64,000 nucleotides of DNA from SYFY01 sp041752315 (GCA_041752315.1 JBGSHJ010000025.1:114202-178201); one strand, 5' to 3'; shown: positions 43,251 through 53,547, counted from the stretch's first letter. Translations and numbers: made by a program. Notes: generated from the sequence alone by a model not told the origin.

Positions 43251-44445
43251 AGGACTGTTTGCTGAAGCTGATTGGCATGGAGCGTATTCCTGATATGAAA
43301 TTCGAAGCCAGCCACTCCGGTGGTTTTGACAGCCGGATATCCTTCAGTCGTGTCAGCACTTCTTCAAGCATGCAATCGATCTCGACACGAGCGATATGCT
43401 GACCCAGACAGACATGTGTCCCGGTACCAAACGCGATTTGTGAATTCGACGGTCGACGAACATCAAATCGGGTGGGGTCACTGAATTGTTCCGGGTCATG
43501 GTTTGCTGCACCAAAATAGCGAACCACCTTGTCGCCGGCCTTGATCGTCCTGCCTCGCAATTCGGTATCACGGGTTGCCGTTCGGCGCATGTAGATCACC
43601 GGGCTCACCACCCGCAACATCTCATCGCGCGCCTGTGGCACGAGTGACAGGTCACCACGAAGCGCGGTCATCGCTTCGGGACTTTTCAACAACTCGTACA
43701 GTCCCCCGGCGACGAGATTGCGTGTTGTATCGCCACCCGCATCGATCAGCAGCATGAAAAAAAGCTGAAAGTCGATCAGATCCAGACGCTCTCCATCGAG
43801 CTCAGCCTGGACGATCTGACTGGCCAGATCAGTGGTGGGGTGTGCGAGCTTCTGTTTGTACACCTGCTCCGCATAGGCAAACATCTCCATGCCGGCTTTC
43901 AGCTGCGCCCCGGGTTCGAGGGCTTCCGACGCAGAGTGAAGAATCTCCGTCAGGGTGTAGAGCTTACGACCGTCCTCCAGCGGCAAACCCATCAGATCCG
44001 CGATCACATAGGACGGCAGTTCTCCAGCGACGTCGCTGACAAAGTCGCACTCACCACGCTGGATGACCGCATCGATGATCTGGCTCGAAAGCTCCCTGAT
44101 GCGAGGGCGCAATGCGGCAGCGGGTCCACGTGTGAACTCGCGGCTGATGAGTCGGCGGAACTGGGTATGCTGGGGCGGATCCATCATCAGCATCATCTTG
44201 TGACGGCTGTCGCGAGGCTGGATCGAGCCTGCGTCCGGGTCGGGGATCATGATGGTCGGTTCGGAAGAAAAAAGGTCCGGATGCCGACCTGATTCAGCGA
44301 CGTCTGTCCAGGTGGTCAGTGCCCAGAAGCCCGGTCCATTGGGTTCCGCATGCCAGTGCACCGGGTCGTTATCGCGCAGCCAGTCGTATTGTGCATGGGG
44401 ATGTCCGTTGCGAAAGGTATCCGCACTCAGGAGGTCAATGTGCAT
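43249..44445 (-). CDS. Cytochrome P450 (CYP124/125/142-like)
   Basis: 398-residue P450, start ATG 44445 with GAGAGA upstream. I-helix DAGGDTT, ExxR as EMLR, haem loop FGTGTHVCLG with ligand Cys346. The region MMLMMDPPQHTQFRRLISREF is typical of the mycobacterial CYP124/125/142 group, which oxidise terminal methyls of methyl-branched lipids and sterols. Convergent with the acyl-CoA dehydrogenase pair, which would handle the resulting CoA ester, so the location fits. Family assignment is by eye. Confidence 0.93.
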   Translation of the reverse strand: MHIDLLSADTFRNGHPHAQYDWLRDNDPVHWHAEPNGPGFWALTTWTDVAESGRHPDLFSSEPTIMIPDPDAGSIQPRDSRHKMMLMMDPPQHTQFRRLISREFTRGPAAALRPRIRELSSQIIDAVIQRGECDFVSDVAGELPSYVIADLMGLPLEDGRKLYTLTEILHSASEALEPGAQLKAGMEMFAYAEQVYKQKLAHPTTDLASQIVQAELDGERLDLIDFQLFFMLLIDAGGDTTRNLVAGGLYELLKSPEAMTALRGDLSLVPQARDEMLRVVSPVIYMRRTATRDTELRGRTIKAGDKVVRYFGAANHDPEQFSDPTRFDVRRPSNSQIAFGTGTHVCLGQHIARVEIDCMLEEVLTRLKDIRLSKPPEWLASNFISGIRSMPISFSKQS

Positions 44446-44562
44446 CTGTCTCTCGTGTGGTCCAGCGTCTGTGGTCAGGCGTCCAGCGCTCAAGTCTAAC
44501 GCAAGCCCAGCCCTGAAGATGAAGAGGCTTGCGGGTTGTCCGGGAACATTCAATGCGCCAAC

Positions 44563-45894
44563 ATGCCTTCGAAGCCTTCACGGAACTCGCCGTTGAACAA
44601 TCTCGACGCCTACTGGATGCCCTTCACGGCCAACCGTGAATTCAAGAAGTCACCGCGCATGATCGCGCGCGCAGAAGGAGCGTACTTCTACACGCCGGAA
44701 GGCCGCAAGGTGTTTGACGGCTTGTCGGGGCTGTGGACTTGCGGGGCAGGGCATGGACGGCCGGAGATTGCCGATGCGGTCAGTACCCAGTTGCGTACTC
44801 TCGACTACGCACCGGCGTTTCAATACGGGCATGCAGGTGTGTTTGAACTTGCCCATCGACTCGGTGAGTGGATGCCGACCGGTCTCGATCGGATCTTTTT
44901 CACCAATTCGGGTTCCGAAGCGGCGGATACGTCCCTCAAGATTGCCCGTGCCTATTGGCGACTCGTGGGCAAACCGGAAAAAACCCGGCTGATCGGACGG
45001 GACAAGGGTTATCACGGCGTCAACTTTGGCGGCATGCACGTGGGTGGTATTTCCCCCAACCGTCTGCCGTTTGGCGATGGCCCCAGCACGGACCACATAC
45101 CACACACGTTGCTGGCTCAGAATGCGTTCAGCCGGGGCATGCCACCCCACGGCATCGAACTGGCGCAGCATCTGGAAACCGTCATCGCCAGGCACGATGC
45201 ATCAACCATTGCCGCGTTGATCGTCGAACCTTTTGCCGGGTCAGCGGGTGTCATCGTTCCCCCGGCAGGTTATCTGCAGCGTCTTCGCGAGATCTGCAGC
45301 CGGCACGACATCCTGTTGATCTTCGATGAAGTCATCACCGGTCTTGGCCGCTCGGGGGCGCGCACGGGAGCCGCGGCTTTTGGGGTCACGCCGGATCTCA
45401 TCAATATTGCCAAACAGCTCACCAATGGCGCCATTCCCCTGGGAGCCGTGGCCGTTCGTCGGGACATCCACGATGCGTTCATGGCCGTGAATACTCCGCA
45501 ATACATGCTCGAGTTTCCGCACGGTTACACGTATTCAGGACATCCGGTTGCCTGCGCCGCCGCACATGCGACCCTCGATGTGCTCGAGCGGGATGGGTTG
45601 ATCGAACGGGTCGCCGCCATGGCACCCTTTTTTGAAGCGGCCGTGCATTCCCTGCAAGGAGAGCCGCACGTGACGGATATCCGGAACTTCGGATTTGCCG
45701 CCGGGTTCACCCTTGCCCATTACCCGGGCGAGCCGGCACGTCGCCCCCATGAAATAGCGATGCGCCTGTGGAACAAAGGCTTCTATGTGCGGTATGGCGG
45801 TGACACGATTCAACTTGGACTGCCCTTCATCACGGAAGAGTGGGAGATCGCGGCGCTGATCGATGCGATGCGTGAAAGCCTGCGGGCTGGCTGA
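44563..45894 (+). CDS. Class III aminotransferase (omega-amino acid:pyruvate type)
   Basis: 443-residue PLP enzyme. FTNSGSEAADTSLK, the DEVITGLGRSG motif and the Schiff-base lysine Lys284 in NIAKQLTNG are present; the start WMPFTANREFK resembles beta-alanine:pyruvate aminotransferases. It would move an amino group between beta-alanine, a polyamine or similar amine and pyruvate. ATG 44563 lacks a ribosome site; TTG 44536 has GAGG 8 bases upstream and is a real alternative. Divergent from the P450. Confidence 0.93.
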   Translation: MPSKPSRNSPLNNLDAYWMPFTANREFKKSPRMIARAEGAYFYTPEGRKVFDGLSGLWTCGAGHGRPEIADAVSTQLRTLDYAPAFQYGHAGVFELAHRLGEWMPTGLDRIFFTNSGSEAADTSLKIARAYWRLVGKPEKTRLIGRDKGYHGVNFGGMHVGGISPNRLPFGDGPSTDHIPHTLLAQNAFSRGMPPHGIELAQHLETVIARHDASTIAALIVEPFAGSAGVIVPPAGYLQRLREICSRHDILLIFDEVITGLGRSGARTGAAAFGVTPDLINIAKQLTNGAIPLGAVAVRRDIHDAFMAVNTPQYMLEFPHGYTYSGHPVACAAAHATLDVLERDGLIERVAAMAPFFEAAVHSLQGEPHVTDIRNFGFAAGFTLAHYPGEPARRPHEIAMRLWNKGFYVRYGGDTIQLGLPFITEEWEIAALIDAMRESLRAG

Positions 45895-46020
45895 TTCCGA
45901 GGTTTGCGTGAGCGGTGTGTCGATCGAGGGACTGACCAGCAGGGCCAACTGCGTCTTGATATTGCGGGCATGTCCTGCTTAAGTGCGCGCCTTCCAGTTT
46001 GCGGATCTGTTTCCACCAGC

Positions 46021-46455
46021 ATGTTGATCAGGCTCGGTCGTTTCCCCATTGGATTCACGCATGACCTCATCGCCACCGATGGGGATCCTTATCTGGAACG
46101 CTGGATTCTGTGGTTCGGTGGATCACTGCGTCTGCACCGGTTTTTCGCCAGTGATGAAGACCGGGCAGCGCATGATCATCCGTGGTGGTTCGTGACGATC
46201 CCTTTTTCAGCGTATGCAGAGTTTGTGCAGGCAGGCATCGGTGAGCGCAAACGTCTGGTGCGCCCGTTCCGACCCCACTTTCGCAGTGCCCGTTTCCGCC
46301 ATCGTGTCGATCTGCTCAGTTATCCGACGTGGACGCTGGTGCTCACCGGTCCGAAGTCACGCGAGTGGGGATTCTGGACACAGGGTACGTTTGTACACAG
46401 TGATGACTGGCAACCGCTCAAACACGCGGAAACCCCGGTGTCTACAAACTTTTGA
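46021..46455 (+). CDS. Cupin-like protein with HDHPW motif
   Basis: Unassigned 144-residue protein. The core DRAAHDHPWWFVTIPFSAY followed by TLVLTGPKSREWGFWT is the beta-barrel pattern of small RmlC-like cupins, with the His-Asp-His pair as possible metal ligands. The pattern DPYLERWILW is shared by phage and bacterial hypothetical proteins of this type. Start uncertain: ATG 45970 extends it by 17 residues. Its 3' end overlaps valS by 14 bases on the opposite strand. Confidence 0.6.
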   Translation: MLIRLGRFPIGFTHDLIATDGDPYLERWILWFGGSLRLHRFFASDEDRAAHDHPWWFVTIPFSAYAEFVQAGIGERKRLVRPFRPHFRSARFRHRVDLLSYPTWTLVLTGPKSREWGFWTQGTFVHSDDWQPLKHAETPVSTNF

Positions 46456-49216
46456 GCTGGGCTTCCAGCGTCGTCAGTTTGCCGGCAGCGTCCGCTGACT
46501 TGGCACGCTCCTTGTCCACCACGTCGGCTGGTGCGTTGGCCACGAACTTCTCGTTGGCGAGCTTGTTGTTGATGCGCTGCACTTCACCCTTCAGGCGCTC
46601 GATCTCCTTGCGCAGACGATCCTTTTCGGCATCCAAGTCAATCAGCCCGGCGAGCGGCACCATCACCTTCAGGGTGCCGACCACCGTCAGCGCGTTGGCA
46701 GGTGCTGCCAGACCATCAGCCAGCCAGTCGATCCGGTCGACTTTGGCGAGGCGTTTGACCAGCGGTTCGCACGCATCCGCCAGTTCGCGATCGTTGTTGT
46801 CACCGCCCTGCAGCAGCAGGTTGACCGCAAGGCCTGGTTTGATGTTGGCCTCACCGCGAATTGTGCGAATGCCCAGCACGATGCCCTTCAGCCATTCGAT
46901 TGCGCGCGCAGCTTCCGGATCATCCTTGAACTCATCAACCAGAGGATAGTGCTGGAGCATCACCGTCCCGGAGGGCTTGCCCGAATGTGGAGCAAGACGT
47001 GGTGCCACTTCACGCCAGATGGTCTCGGTGATGAACGGCATGATCGGGTGTGCTGCACGCAGCAGGACTTCAAGTACCTGCAGAAGGGTTGTCCGTAGTG
47101 TCGCCAGTTCTGCGGCGGGTGTGGATTCGTTCCACAGCAGCGGCTTGGTGATCTCCAGATACCAGTCGCAGTATTCGTGCCACGCGAAGTCGTAGATGCT
47201 GTTGGCGAGCAGGTCGAAGCGGTAGGTATCGAGCGCCAGCTTGTTGGCGCCGAGCATGTCGCGTGCCGCGCTGCGTATCCAGCGGTCCGCCAGTGATGGC
47301 GTGTCCGTTGTCTGGGGAACATGATCTGTCGTGTTCTGCAGCACAAATCGCGCGGCGTTCCACAGCTTGTTGCAGAAATTTCGATAGCCTTCTATGCGCT
47401 TGATGTCGAAGCGGACATCGCGGCCCAGTGTGGCCATCGCGCAGAACGTGAAGCGCATGGCATCGGTGCCATAGGCTTCTATTCCCGCAGGAAAATCCTC
47501 GCGAGTGCTCCTGGCGATACGCGGTGCCATCTGTGGCTGCGTGAGATTGGCCGTGCGCTTCTCGACCAGTGACTCCAGATCGATACCATCGATGAAATCG
47601 AGCGGATCGAGGCCATTGCCCTTGGTTTTTGACATCTTGTTACCCAGCGCATCACGCACGAGGCCATGGATGTAGACCTTCCGGAATGGCACTTCATGGG
47701 TGAAGTGGAGCGTCATCATGATCATGCGCGCCACCCAGAAAAAGATGATGTCATGCCCGGTGATGAGCACATCCGTCGGGTGATACAGCTGCATTTCCGG
47801 GGTGTCTTCGGGCCAGCCAAGCGTGCCAAAGGTCCAGAGCGCTGAAGAAAACCATGTATCGAGGACATCCGGGTCAGCGGTTAGGGTGACTTCGGGTCCC
47901 AGACCGTGCCGGGTGCGAACCTCCGCTTCAGAACGACCGACGTAGAGTTTGCCTGCCGTGTCATACCACGCGGGAATCCGATGGCCCCACCACTGCTGAC
48001 GGGAGATGCTCCAATCCTGGATGTTGCGCATCCAGGCAAAATAGGTGTTTTCGAAGAGCTTCGGGATGAACTCGATGGAGCCGTTTTCAACGGCCTCGAT
48101 TGCGGGTTTGGCCAGCGATTCCATCTTCATGAACCACTGGTCCGAAAGATATGGTTCGATCACGACGCCGGAACGATCGCCCCTTGGCACCATCAGCTTG
48201 TGATTGTCGATACGCTCGACGAGCCCCAGATCGGTCAATGCGGCCACGACTGCCTTGCGCGCGGCGTAGCGCTCAAGTCCTCGAAAAGCATCAGGTGCGT
48301 TGTTGTTGATGTGCGCATCCTTCGTCAGGATATTGACCATCGGCAGACCGTGACGCTGGCCGACAGCGTAGTCATTGAAGTCGTGGGCAGGGGTGATCTT
48401 CACGCAACCACTGCCAAAGGCAGGGTCGACGTAGGTATCGGCAATGATCGGGATCTCCCGACCCACGAGTGGCAGACGCAGGGTCTTGCCGATCAGTGCC
48501 TGGTAACGCTCATCATCCGGATGTACCGCAACTGCCGTATCCCCGAGCAGGGTCTCCGGACGAGTGGTTGCGATGACAATGTAGTCCCGGCCGTCCGCGG
48601 TGAGTCCGCTTGTCAGGGGATAGCGGAAGTGCCACAGGTGTCCCTGTTCCTCCTGGTTCTCCACCTCCAGATCCGAAATCACGCTTTGCAGCGAAGGATC
48701 CCAGTTGACGAGACGTGTTCCGCGATAGATCAGCCCCTCTTCATGCAGGCGGACAAACACCTCCGTCACTGCGCGCGAAAACCCCTCGTCCATCGTGAAG
48801 CGGTCGCGCGACCAGTCGAGTGACGAGCCCATGCGGCGGATCTGTCTGGAGATGGTGCCACCGGATTCGTCGCGCCATTCCCAGACCTTTTCGATGAACT
48901 TCTCGCGACCCAGTGCATGCCGGTCGATGCCTTCGTTCTGCAACTTGCGTTCAACCATCATCTGGGTGGCGATGCCCGCGTGGTCAGTTCCCATCTGCCA
49001 CAGCGTGCGGCGGCCATTCATGCGCTGGTAACGGATGAGCGTATCCATCAGCGTCTGGTTGAACGCGTGGCCCATATGCAGGCTGCCGGTGATGTTTGGC
49101 GGTGGAATGACGATGCAATAACCGGGGCCATTGCCCTGGGGTGCGAAGTGACCGGCCGCTTCCCATTCCTGGTAGAGCGCCTGTTCCATGCCTTTGGGAT
49201 TAAAACTGCCTTCCAT
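46442..49216 (-). CDS. valS: Valine--tRNA ligase
   Basis: 924-residue class I aminoacyl-tRNA synthetase charging tRNA-Val. PPPNITGSLHMGHAF carries the HMGH signature and KMSKTKGN is the second signature. CP1 editing domain (about 190-340), anticodon domain (about 640-790) and the C-terminal coiled coil (about 860-924) are in order. Start ATG 49216 (MEGSFNPKG) matches other ValS; the longer frame is not needed. Last gene of the pepA-holC-valS operon. Confidence 0.98.
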   Translation of the reverse strand: MEGSFNPKGMEQALYQEWEAAGHFAPQGNGPGYCIVIPPPNITGSLHMGHAFNQTLMDTLIRYQRMNGRRTLWQMGTDHAGIATQMMVERKLQNEGIDRHALGREKFIEKVWEWRDESGGTISRQIRRMGSSLDWSRDRFTMDEGFSRAVTEVFVRLHEEGLIYRGTRLVNWDPSLQSVISDLEVENQEEQGHLWHFRYPLTSGLTADGRDYIVIATTRPETLLGDTAVAVHPDDERYQALIGKTLRLPLVGREIPIIADTYVDPAFGSGCVKITPAHDFNDYAVGQRHGLPMVNILTKDAHINNNAPDAFRGLERYAARKAVVAALTDLGLVERIDNHKLMVPRGDRSGVVIEPYLSDQWFMKMESLAKPAIEAVENGSIEFIPKLFENTYFAWMRNIQDWSISRQQWWGHRIPAWYDTAGKLYVGRSEAEVRTRHGLGPEVTLTADPDVLDTWFSSALWTFGTLGWPEDTPEMQLYHPTDVLITGHDIIFFWVARMIMMTLHFTHEVPFRKVYIHGLVRDALGNKMSKTKGNGLDPLDFIDGIDLESLVEKRTANLTQPQMAPRIARSTREDFPAGIEAYGTDAMRFTFCAMATLGRDVRFDIKRIEGYRNFCNKLWNAARFVLQNTTDHVPQTTDTPSLADRWIRSAARDMLGANKLALDTYRFDLLANSIYDFAWHEYCDWYLEITKPLLWNESTPAAELATLRTTLLQVLEVLLRAAHPIMPFITETIWREVAPRLAPHSGKPSGTVMLQHYPLVDEFKDDPEAARAIEWLKGIVLGIRTIRGEANIKPGLAVNLLLQGGDNNDRELADACEPLVKRLAKVDRIDWLADGLAAPANALTVVGTLKVMVPLAGLIDLDAEKDRLRKEIERLKGEVQRINNKLANEKFVANAPADVVDKERAKSADAAGKLTTLEAQLKSL

Positions 49217-49271
49217 CGTGTCGGTGCCGGAAAAGTTGAAATTGAAGAGGAGATCGTGTGAACCGCGTCGA

Positions 49272-49706
49272 TCAGGCGCCTTGTTCCCAGTCGTCGAGTT
49301 CGTGGTGGAACAGTGGGTTGCCGCGGTTGCGATAACGCCGATAACGTTCACGACCGCTGTCGCGATTGTAACCGACGATTATTTCTGCCACTCGATCGAA
49401 ACGGCCGTAAAAGTCCGGAACGTCGTCGCCCAGATTGATCATCAGGCCATCACACGCCGATGGTGGCTCCGTGTGTATGCAAACCGGATGGCTGGTGGCG
49501 ACATCCGCACCCACCGCGTGCGGGATGAAACGATGAGTTGGCCAGGTCCACAGATAGTCGTCGATCATGCTGCTGGCGGCGTCATCCGCCGTTCGAATGT
49601 AGATGCGGTTACCGCTGCTGACTGCCTTGGCCGTCAGATTGCAGGCAAATCGAAAGCGTGCTTCGCGGTCCACATCCTTGAGCAGATAAAAATCGACGCG
49701 GGTCAT
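49272..49706 (-). CDS. holC: DNA polymerase III chi subunit
   Basis: 144-residue clamp-loader accessory subunit that contacts SSB. MTRVDFYLLKD, the middle HRFIPHAVG and the C-terminal tail fit HolC. ATG 49706 overlaps pepA as ATGA. The location between pepA and valS is the classic gammaproteobacterial arrangement. Confidence 0.95.
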   Translation of the reverse strand: MTRVDFYLLKDVDREARFRFACNLTAKAVSSGNRIYIRTADDAASSMIDDYLWTWPTHRFIPHAVGADVATSHPVCIHTEPPSACDGLMINLGDDVPDFYGRFDRVAEIIVGYNRDSGRERYRRYRNRGNPLFHHELDDWEQGA

Positions 49707-51166
49707 GCCATCCCGGCTTCGCTGACAAGGTAACGGAACAGCGCGGGCACCGGACGACCACTGGAGCCCTTGCGCGGACCGGAGTAAAACGCGGTACCGG
49801 CGATGTCCAGATGGGCCCACTTCAGGTTGTCCGTGAAACGGGCAAGGAAACACGCGGCGACGATACTGCCCCCTTCACGTCCACCCACATTGGCCATGTC
49901 GGCAAAGTTGCTCTTGAGCTGGGTCTGATAGTCTTCCCATACCGGCATGCGCCACGACCGATCACCACTCCATTCGCCGGCCGCCAGCAGGTCGTTGGCC
50001 AGTTTGTCATCATTGCTGAACAGCCCGCTGGCATGTGAACCCAGCGCAATGATGCAGGCGCCGGTCAGCGTCGCCACGTCGATGACAGCGCTCGGTTTGA
50101 AACGACGCGCGTAGGTGATTGCATCACACAGCACCAACCGGCCTTCAGCATCGGTGTTCAGGATTTCGATGGTCTTGCCCGACATGCTGGTGACGATATC
50201 GCCTGGGCGGGTGGCTTTGCCGCTGGGCATGTTTTCGGCAGCCGCGATGATGGTGACAATGTTGATTGGCAGCCTGGCATCGATGGCTGCCTTGGTCGCG
50301 CCCAGTACCGAGGCGGCACCGCACATGTCGAACTTCATTTCGTCCATGGCCGGTCCCGGTTTGAGGCTGATGCCACCGGTATCGAAGGTGATGCCTTTGC
50401 CGATCAGGGCAATCGGCGGGGCGCCACGCTTGCCACCCTTGTACTGGATGACGATGAGCTTGCCGGGGGATTCGCTGCCTTTCGACACCGAGAGGAACGA
50501 TCCCATGCCCAGTTCAGCCATCTTCTTTTCATCAAGCACGGAAACGGTGATCTTCTCGCCTTTGAAAATCCTGCGGGTCTGTGCAAGCAACCACGTTGGA
50601 TTGCAGATGTTGGGTGGTTCATTGCCAAGATCACGTGCCAGCGCAAGGCCGGCATTCAACGCGTTTGCTTCACTGACCGCCCGATTGCACGCCTCCCGTG
50701 AGCGGTCATCGCAGGGAATCGCGACTTTTTTCAGATGTTGGACCGGCGCCGTGCCCGACTTGTGACGATGATAGGCATAGGTGGCCAGGCTGAGCTGGGT
50801 CAAACCTGTGGTGATCGACCAGCGTGTATCACCACCCTCGACCTTTACCTGATGCAGCGCCCAGACGGCAGATTCGGACTTGCCGGCGGCGAGAGCAGAA
50901 GCAGCAGCCTGCGTCGCCTTTCGATACTGGGTGGTGGACACCACCACATCACAACCGCCGGCGATCAGCAGGCGCTCGACGCTCGACCCGGTGGGCAATG
51001 CCACAAGCAGAACTTCGCCGGGCTGGTCCTTGAAATCACGCAGGGCGGCCTGCAGTGTTGCGCGTGCCTCGGCAGAAGTGGCCGCCTGACGTGCGGTAGC
51101 GAGACTCGAAACCAGGCAGGGTGTCGACATCTGTGTTGCCTGACCTGGAGAGACAAAATACTTCAT
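49703..51166 (-). CDS. pepA: Leucyl aminopeptidase (PepA)
   Basis: 487-residue M17 dizinc aminopeptidase. Metal and catalytic residues are seen in GKGITFDTGGISLKP and NTDAEGRL. N-terminal domain (about 1-165) is divergent from the catalytic C-domain (about 190-487). Start ATG 51166. Divergent from lptF, as in other gammaproteobacteria. It may also bind DNA in the XerCD pathway, as E. coli PepA does. Confidence 0.97.
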   Translation of the reverse strand: MKYFVSPGQATQMSTPCLVSSLATARQAATSAEARATLQAALRDFKDQPGEVLLVALPTGSSVERLLIAGGCDVVVSTTQYRKATQAAASALAAGKSESAVWALHQVKVEGGDTRWSITTGLTQLSLATYAYHRHKSGTAPVQHLKKVAIPCDDRSREACNRAVSEANALNAGLALARDLGNEPPNICNPTWLLAQTRRIFKGEKITVSVLDEKKMAELGMGSFLSVSKGSESPGKLIVIQYKGGKRGAPPIALIGKGITFDTGGISLKPGPAMDEMKFDMCGAASVLGATKAAIDARLPINIVTIIAAAENMPSGKATRPGDIVTSMSGKTIEILNTDAEGRLVLCDAITYARRFKPSAVIDVATLTGACIIALGSHASGLFSNDDKLANDLLAAGEWSGDRSWRMPVWEDYQTQLKSNFADMANVGGREGGSIVAACFLARFTDNLKWAHLDIAGTAFYSGPRKGSSGRPVPALFRYLVSEAGMA

Positions 51167-51401
51167 AATGAGCGCGTGCCGGTTTGATTCGTGAAGGCCG
51201 CGAGTTTACAGGCTGGGGTGGGCCGGCGAAACCAGACTTTCCTCGCTTCTCCTGCGACCTGTTCTGGTCGGAGTACCCAGTGCTCCGCGCCCAAATCAAG
51301 AAAGAAGAGGCCCTGCGCTACACACACGGATAATGGTGGTGCATTCATGCGCCACACGGGAAGCGCGGCCAGCCCTTGGCTTCCTGAACAGGAGTAAGTA
51401 C

Positions 51402-52466
51402 TTGGGCGTTGCTGCCAGATATATCAACCGTGAACTGATCGGCGTCTTCCTGCTGACGGTTGTGGTGCTGCTGCTGGTCGGTGTCGGCGGGCGATTCATC
51501 GGCTACCTGCAGGACGCGGTAGCAGGCAAGTATGCGGCAGAAGCGCTGGTCACCATCCTGCAGTTGCGCCTGCCCGAATTTGCGCAATTGATCCTGCCCT
51601 TTGCGCTGTACCTGTCGATACTGCTGACCCTGTCGCGCCTGTATGCGGACAGCGAGATGGTAGTCCTGCAAACGGGCGGTCTGAGTACCTTCCGACTGTT
51701 TTCATGGGTTGCGCCAACCTGCCTGGTGGTGTGTGTCCTCGTGGGATTCCTGGCCATCGAACTCACGCCGGTTTCGAATCAGCGGCTTGGCGAGTTTTTC
51801 ATGGAACAGCGGGCACGCCAGGATTTTCAGAACGTGAACCCGGGTGTGTTCAATGCCAATTCACGCGAAACCCGTGTGGTGTATGCCGAGACCGTATCGG
51901 AAGATCGGGAAAAACTGGGCACCGTGTTCATCTGGGAACGATTGTCGGATGGTCGCGAAGCGACCACGTGGGCCAACACCGGTCGTCAGTCACTTGACCT
52001 GACCACCGGTTCGCTGTTCCTGCTGCTGGACGAAGGACGCCGTTACGAGGGCATTCCTGGCCAGGCAGACTACCGGGCCGTCACGTACCAGACCCTCGGG
52101 CAACGGCTGATCAACCAGTCAACGGGCAGCAATCGGGTGGGCATCACCGGCATCCCGACCGCGGAACTGCCGGCGAACGGTGAAGGGGCGGCCGAGTTCC
52201 ACTGGCGTCTTGCGATGCCGATTTTCACCCTGGCCGCCGTGCTGATTGCCATTGCCCTTGCGCGGGTTCGCCCGCGGGCCAGCCGTTTTTCCCGGATTCT
52301 TCCCGGCTTGCTGGTGCTGCTTTGTTATTACCTGGCCATGATGGGGAACCGTTACGCGCTTGAAGAGGAGTTGTTGCCGCAGGTGGCTGGCCTGTGGACG
52401 GTCCATGTCGCCATGCTGGGGCTGCTGACCTGGCTGCTGCACCGTTCCAGCAGGCCCATCGCTTGA
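51402..52466 (+). CDS. lptF: LPS export permease LptF
   Basis: 354-residue inner-membrane protein of the LptBFGC transporter that extracts LPS. About six helices: three before and three after a periplasmic beta-jellyroll (about 130-265). TTG 51402 is chosen as start because AGGAG lies 7 bases upstream; the longer frame to 51333 lacks one. Directly followed by lptG. Confidence 0.95.
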   Translation: MGVAARYINRELIGVFLLTVVVLLLVGVGGRFIGYLQDAVAGKYAAEALVTILQLRLPEFAQLILPFALYLSILLTLSRLYADSEMVVLQTGGLSTFRLFSWVAPTCLVVCVLVGFLAIELTPVSNQRLGEFFMEQRARQDFQNVNPGVFNANSRETRVVYAETVSEDREKLGTVFIWERLSDGREATTWANTGRQSLDLTTGSLFLLLDEGRRYEGIPGQADYRAVTYQTLGQRLINQSTGSNRVGITGIPTAELPANGEGAAEFHWRLAMPIFTLAAVLIAIALARVRPRASRFSRILPGLLVLLCYYLAMMGNRYALEEELLPQVAGLWTVHVAMLGLLTWLLHRSSRPIA

Positions 52467-52476
52467 GGACCCGGTC

Positions 52477-53547
52477 TTGCTGATCCGCACCCTTGATCTG
52501 CACATCCTGCGACATGTTCTGGGCGCCACGCTGGTCGTCGTGCTTGCGTTCATCCTGCTGCTCAGCGTGTTTGCGCTGATCGATGAATTGCGGGGCGAAT
52601 TCACATTCATGCAGGCGGCGACACTGGTGGCGCTGACCACGCCGCGCCGCATCTATGAACTGCTGCCGTTTGCAGCCTTTCTCGGTACGTTGCTGGCGCT
52701 TGGCAATCTGGCCAGCCACGGTGAACTGATGATCATGCGGGTGAGCGGGGTGTCGGTAACCCGATTGCTGGGCAGCCTGTTGCTGCCGGTGCTTGTCATC
52801 GTCGGCGTGGGTGGTCTCATCGGTGAGGTATACGGGCCGCGACTTGAAGAACAGGCAGAGACCTTCAAGACCAAGACGCGTTATGCGAGTGATTCGGTGC
52901 GGATATCGGGTGGCTCCTGGTATCGGGAGGGGCTGCTGTACATGAGCGTCGGCGCGGTGGTCAGGGAAGGCGATCTGCTCGACGTCCGGCAGTTCTGGCT
53001 CGACACGAACGGTGCGCTGGTGCGTGCCCTTCAGGCAACCGGCGCGCGTTATGTCGCAGGCGCCGATCCACACTGGGTGTTGCGCGAGGTCCGTGAGACG
53101 CTGATCGGCGAAGAAAGCACTTCAGTCCAGACGCATGCCGAACTGCGGTGGGATGGCAAGGTGGATCCGGAGATGCTGTCGGTGCGTGTGCTCGTCGCGG
53201 CGCCCAAGCTCAGTGTGGTCGCACTGCGGCAGCAGATTGCCTACATGCATCGCGAGGATCTGAATGCACGCTCCTATGAAGTTGCCTATTTTGCCAAGCT
53301 GATGATGCCACTGGCGATCCTGGGCCTGAACTTTCTGGCCATGGTGTTTGTACTCGGGCCGATGCGGCAGGTGGGGCTGGGATTGCGCCTGACGGTGGGC
53401 GTGATGACGGGTCTGGTGTTCAAGTACCTGCAGGATCTGTTTGCGCCCATGAGCCAGGTTTATGCACTCGATCCTTTGATTGCGGTGTCCATTCCCATTG
53501 CGCTGTGCTGGCTGCTGGCGATCATTGGTGCGCGCCGCTTCACCTGA
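52477..53547 (+). CDS. lptG: LPS export permease LptG
   Basis: 356-residue partner of LptF with the same layout: three N-terminal helices, jellyroll and three C-terminal helices. MLIRTLDLHILRHVLGAT is a typical start. TTG 52477, GAGGA 7 bases upstream, overlapping the lptF end region by 10-base spacing. Confidence 0.96.
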   Translation: MLIRTLDLHILRHVLGATLVVVLAFILLLSVFALIDELRGEFTFMQAATLVALTTPRRIYELLPFAAFLGTLLALGNLASHGELMIMRVSGVSVTRLLGSLLLPVLVIVGVGGLIGEVYGPRLEEQAETFKTKTRYASDSVRISGGSWYREGLLYMSVGAVVREGDLLDVRQFWLDTNGALVRALQATGARYVAGADPHWVLREVRETLIGEESTSVQTHAELRWDGKVDPEMLSVRVLVAAPKLSVVALRQQIAYMHREDLNARSYEVAYFAKLMMPLAILGLNFLAMVFVLGPMRQVGLGLRLTVGVMTGLVFKYLQDLFAPMSQVYALDPLIAVSIPIALCWLLAIIGARRFT

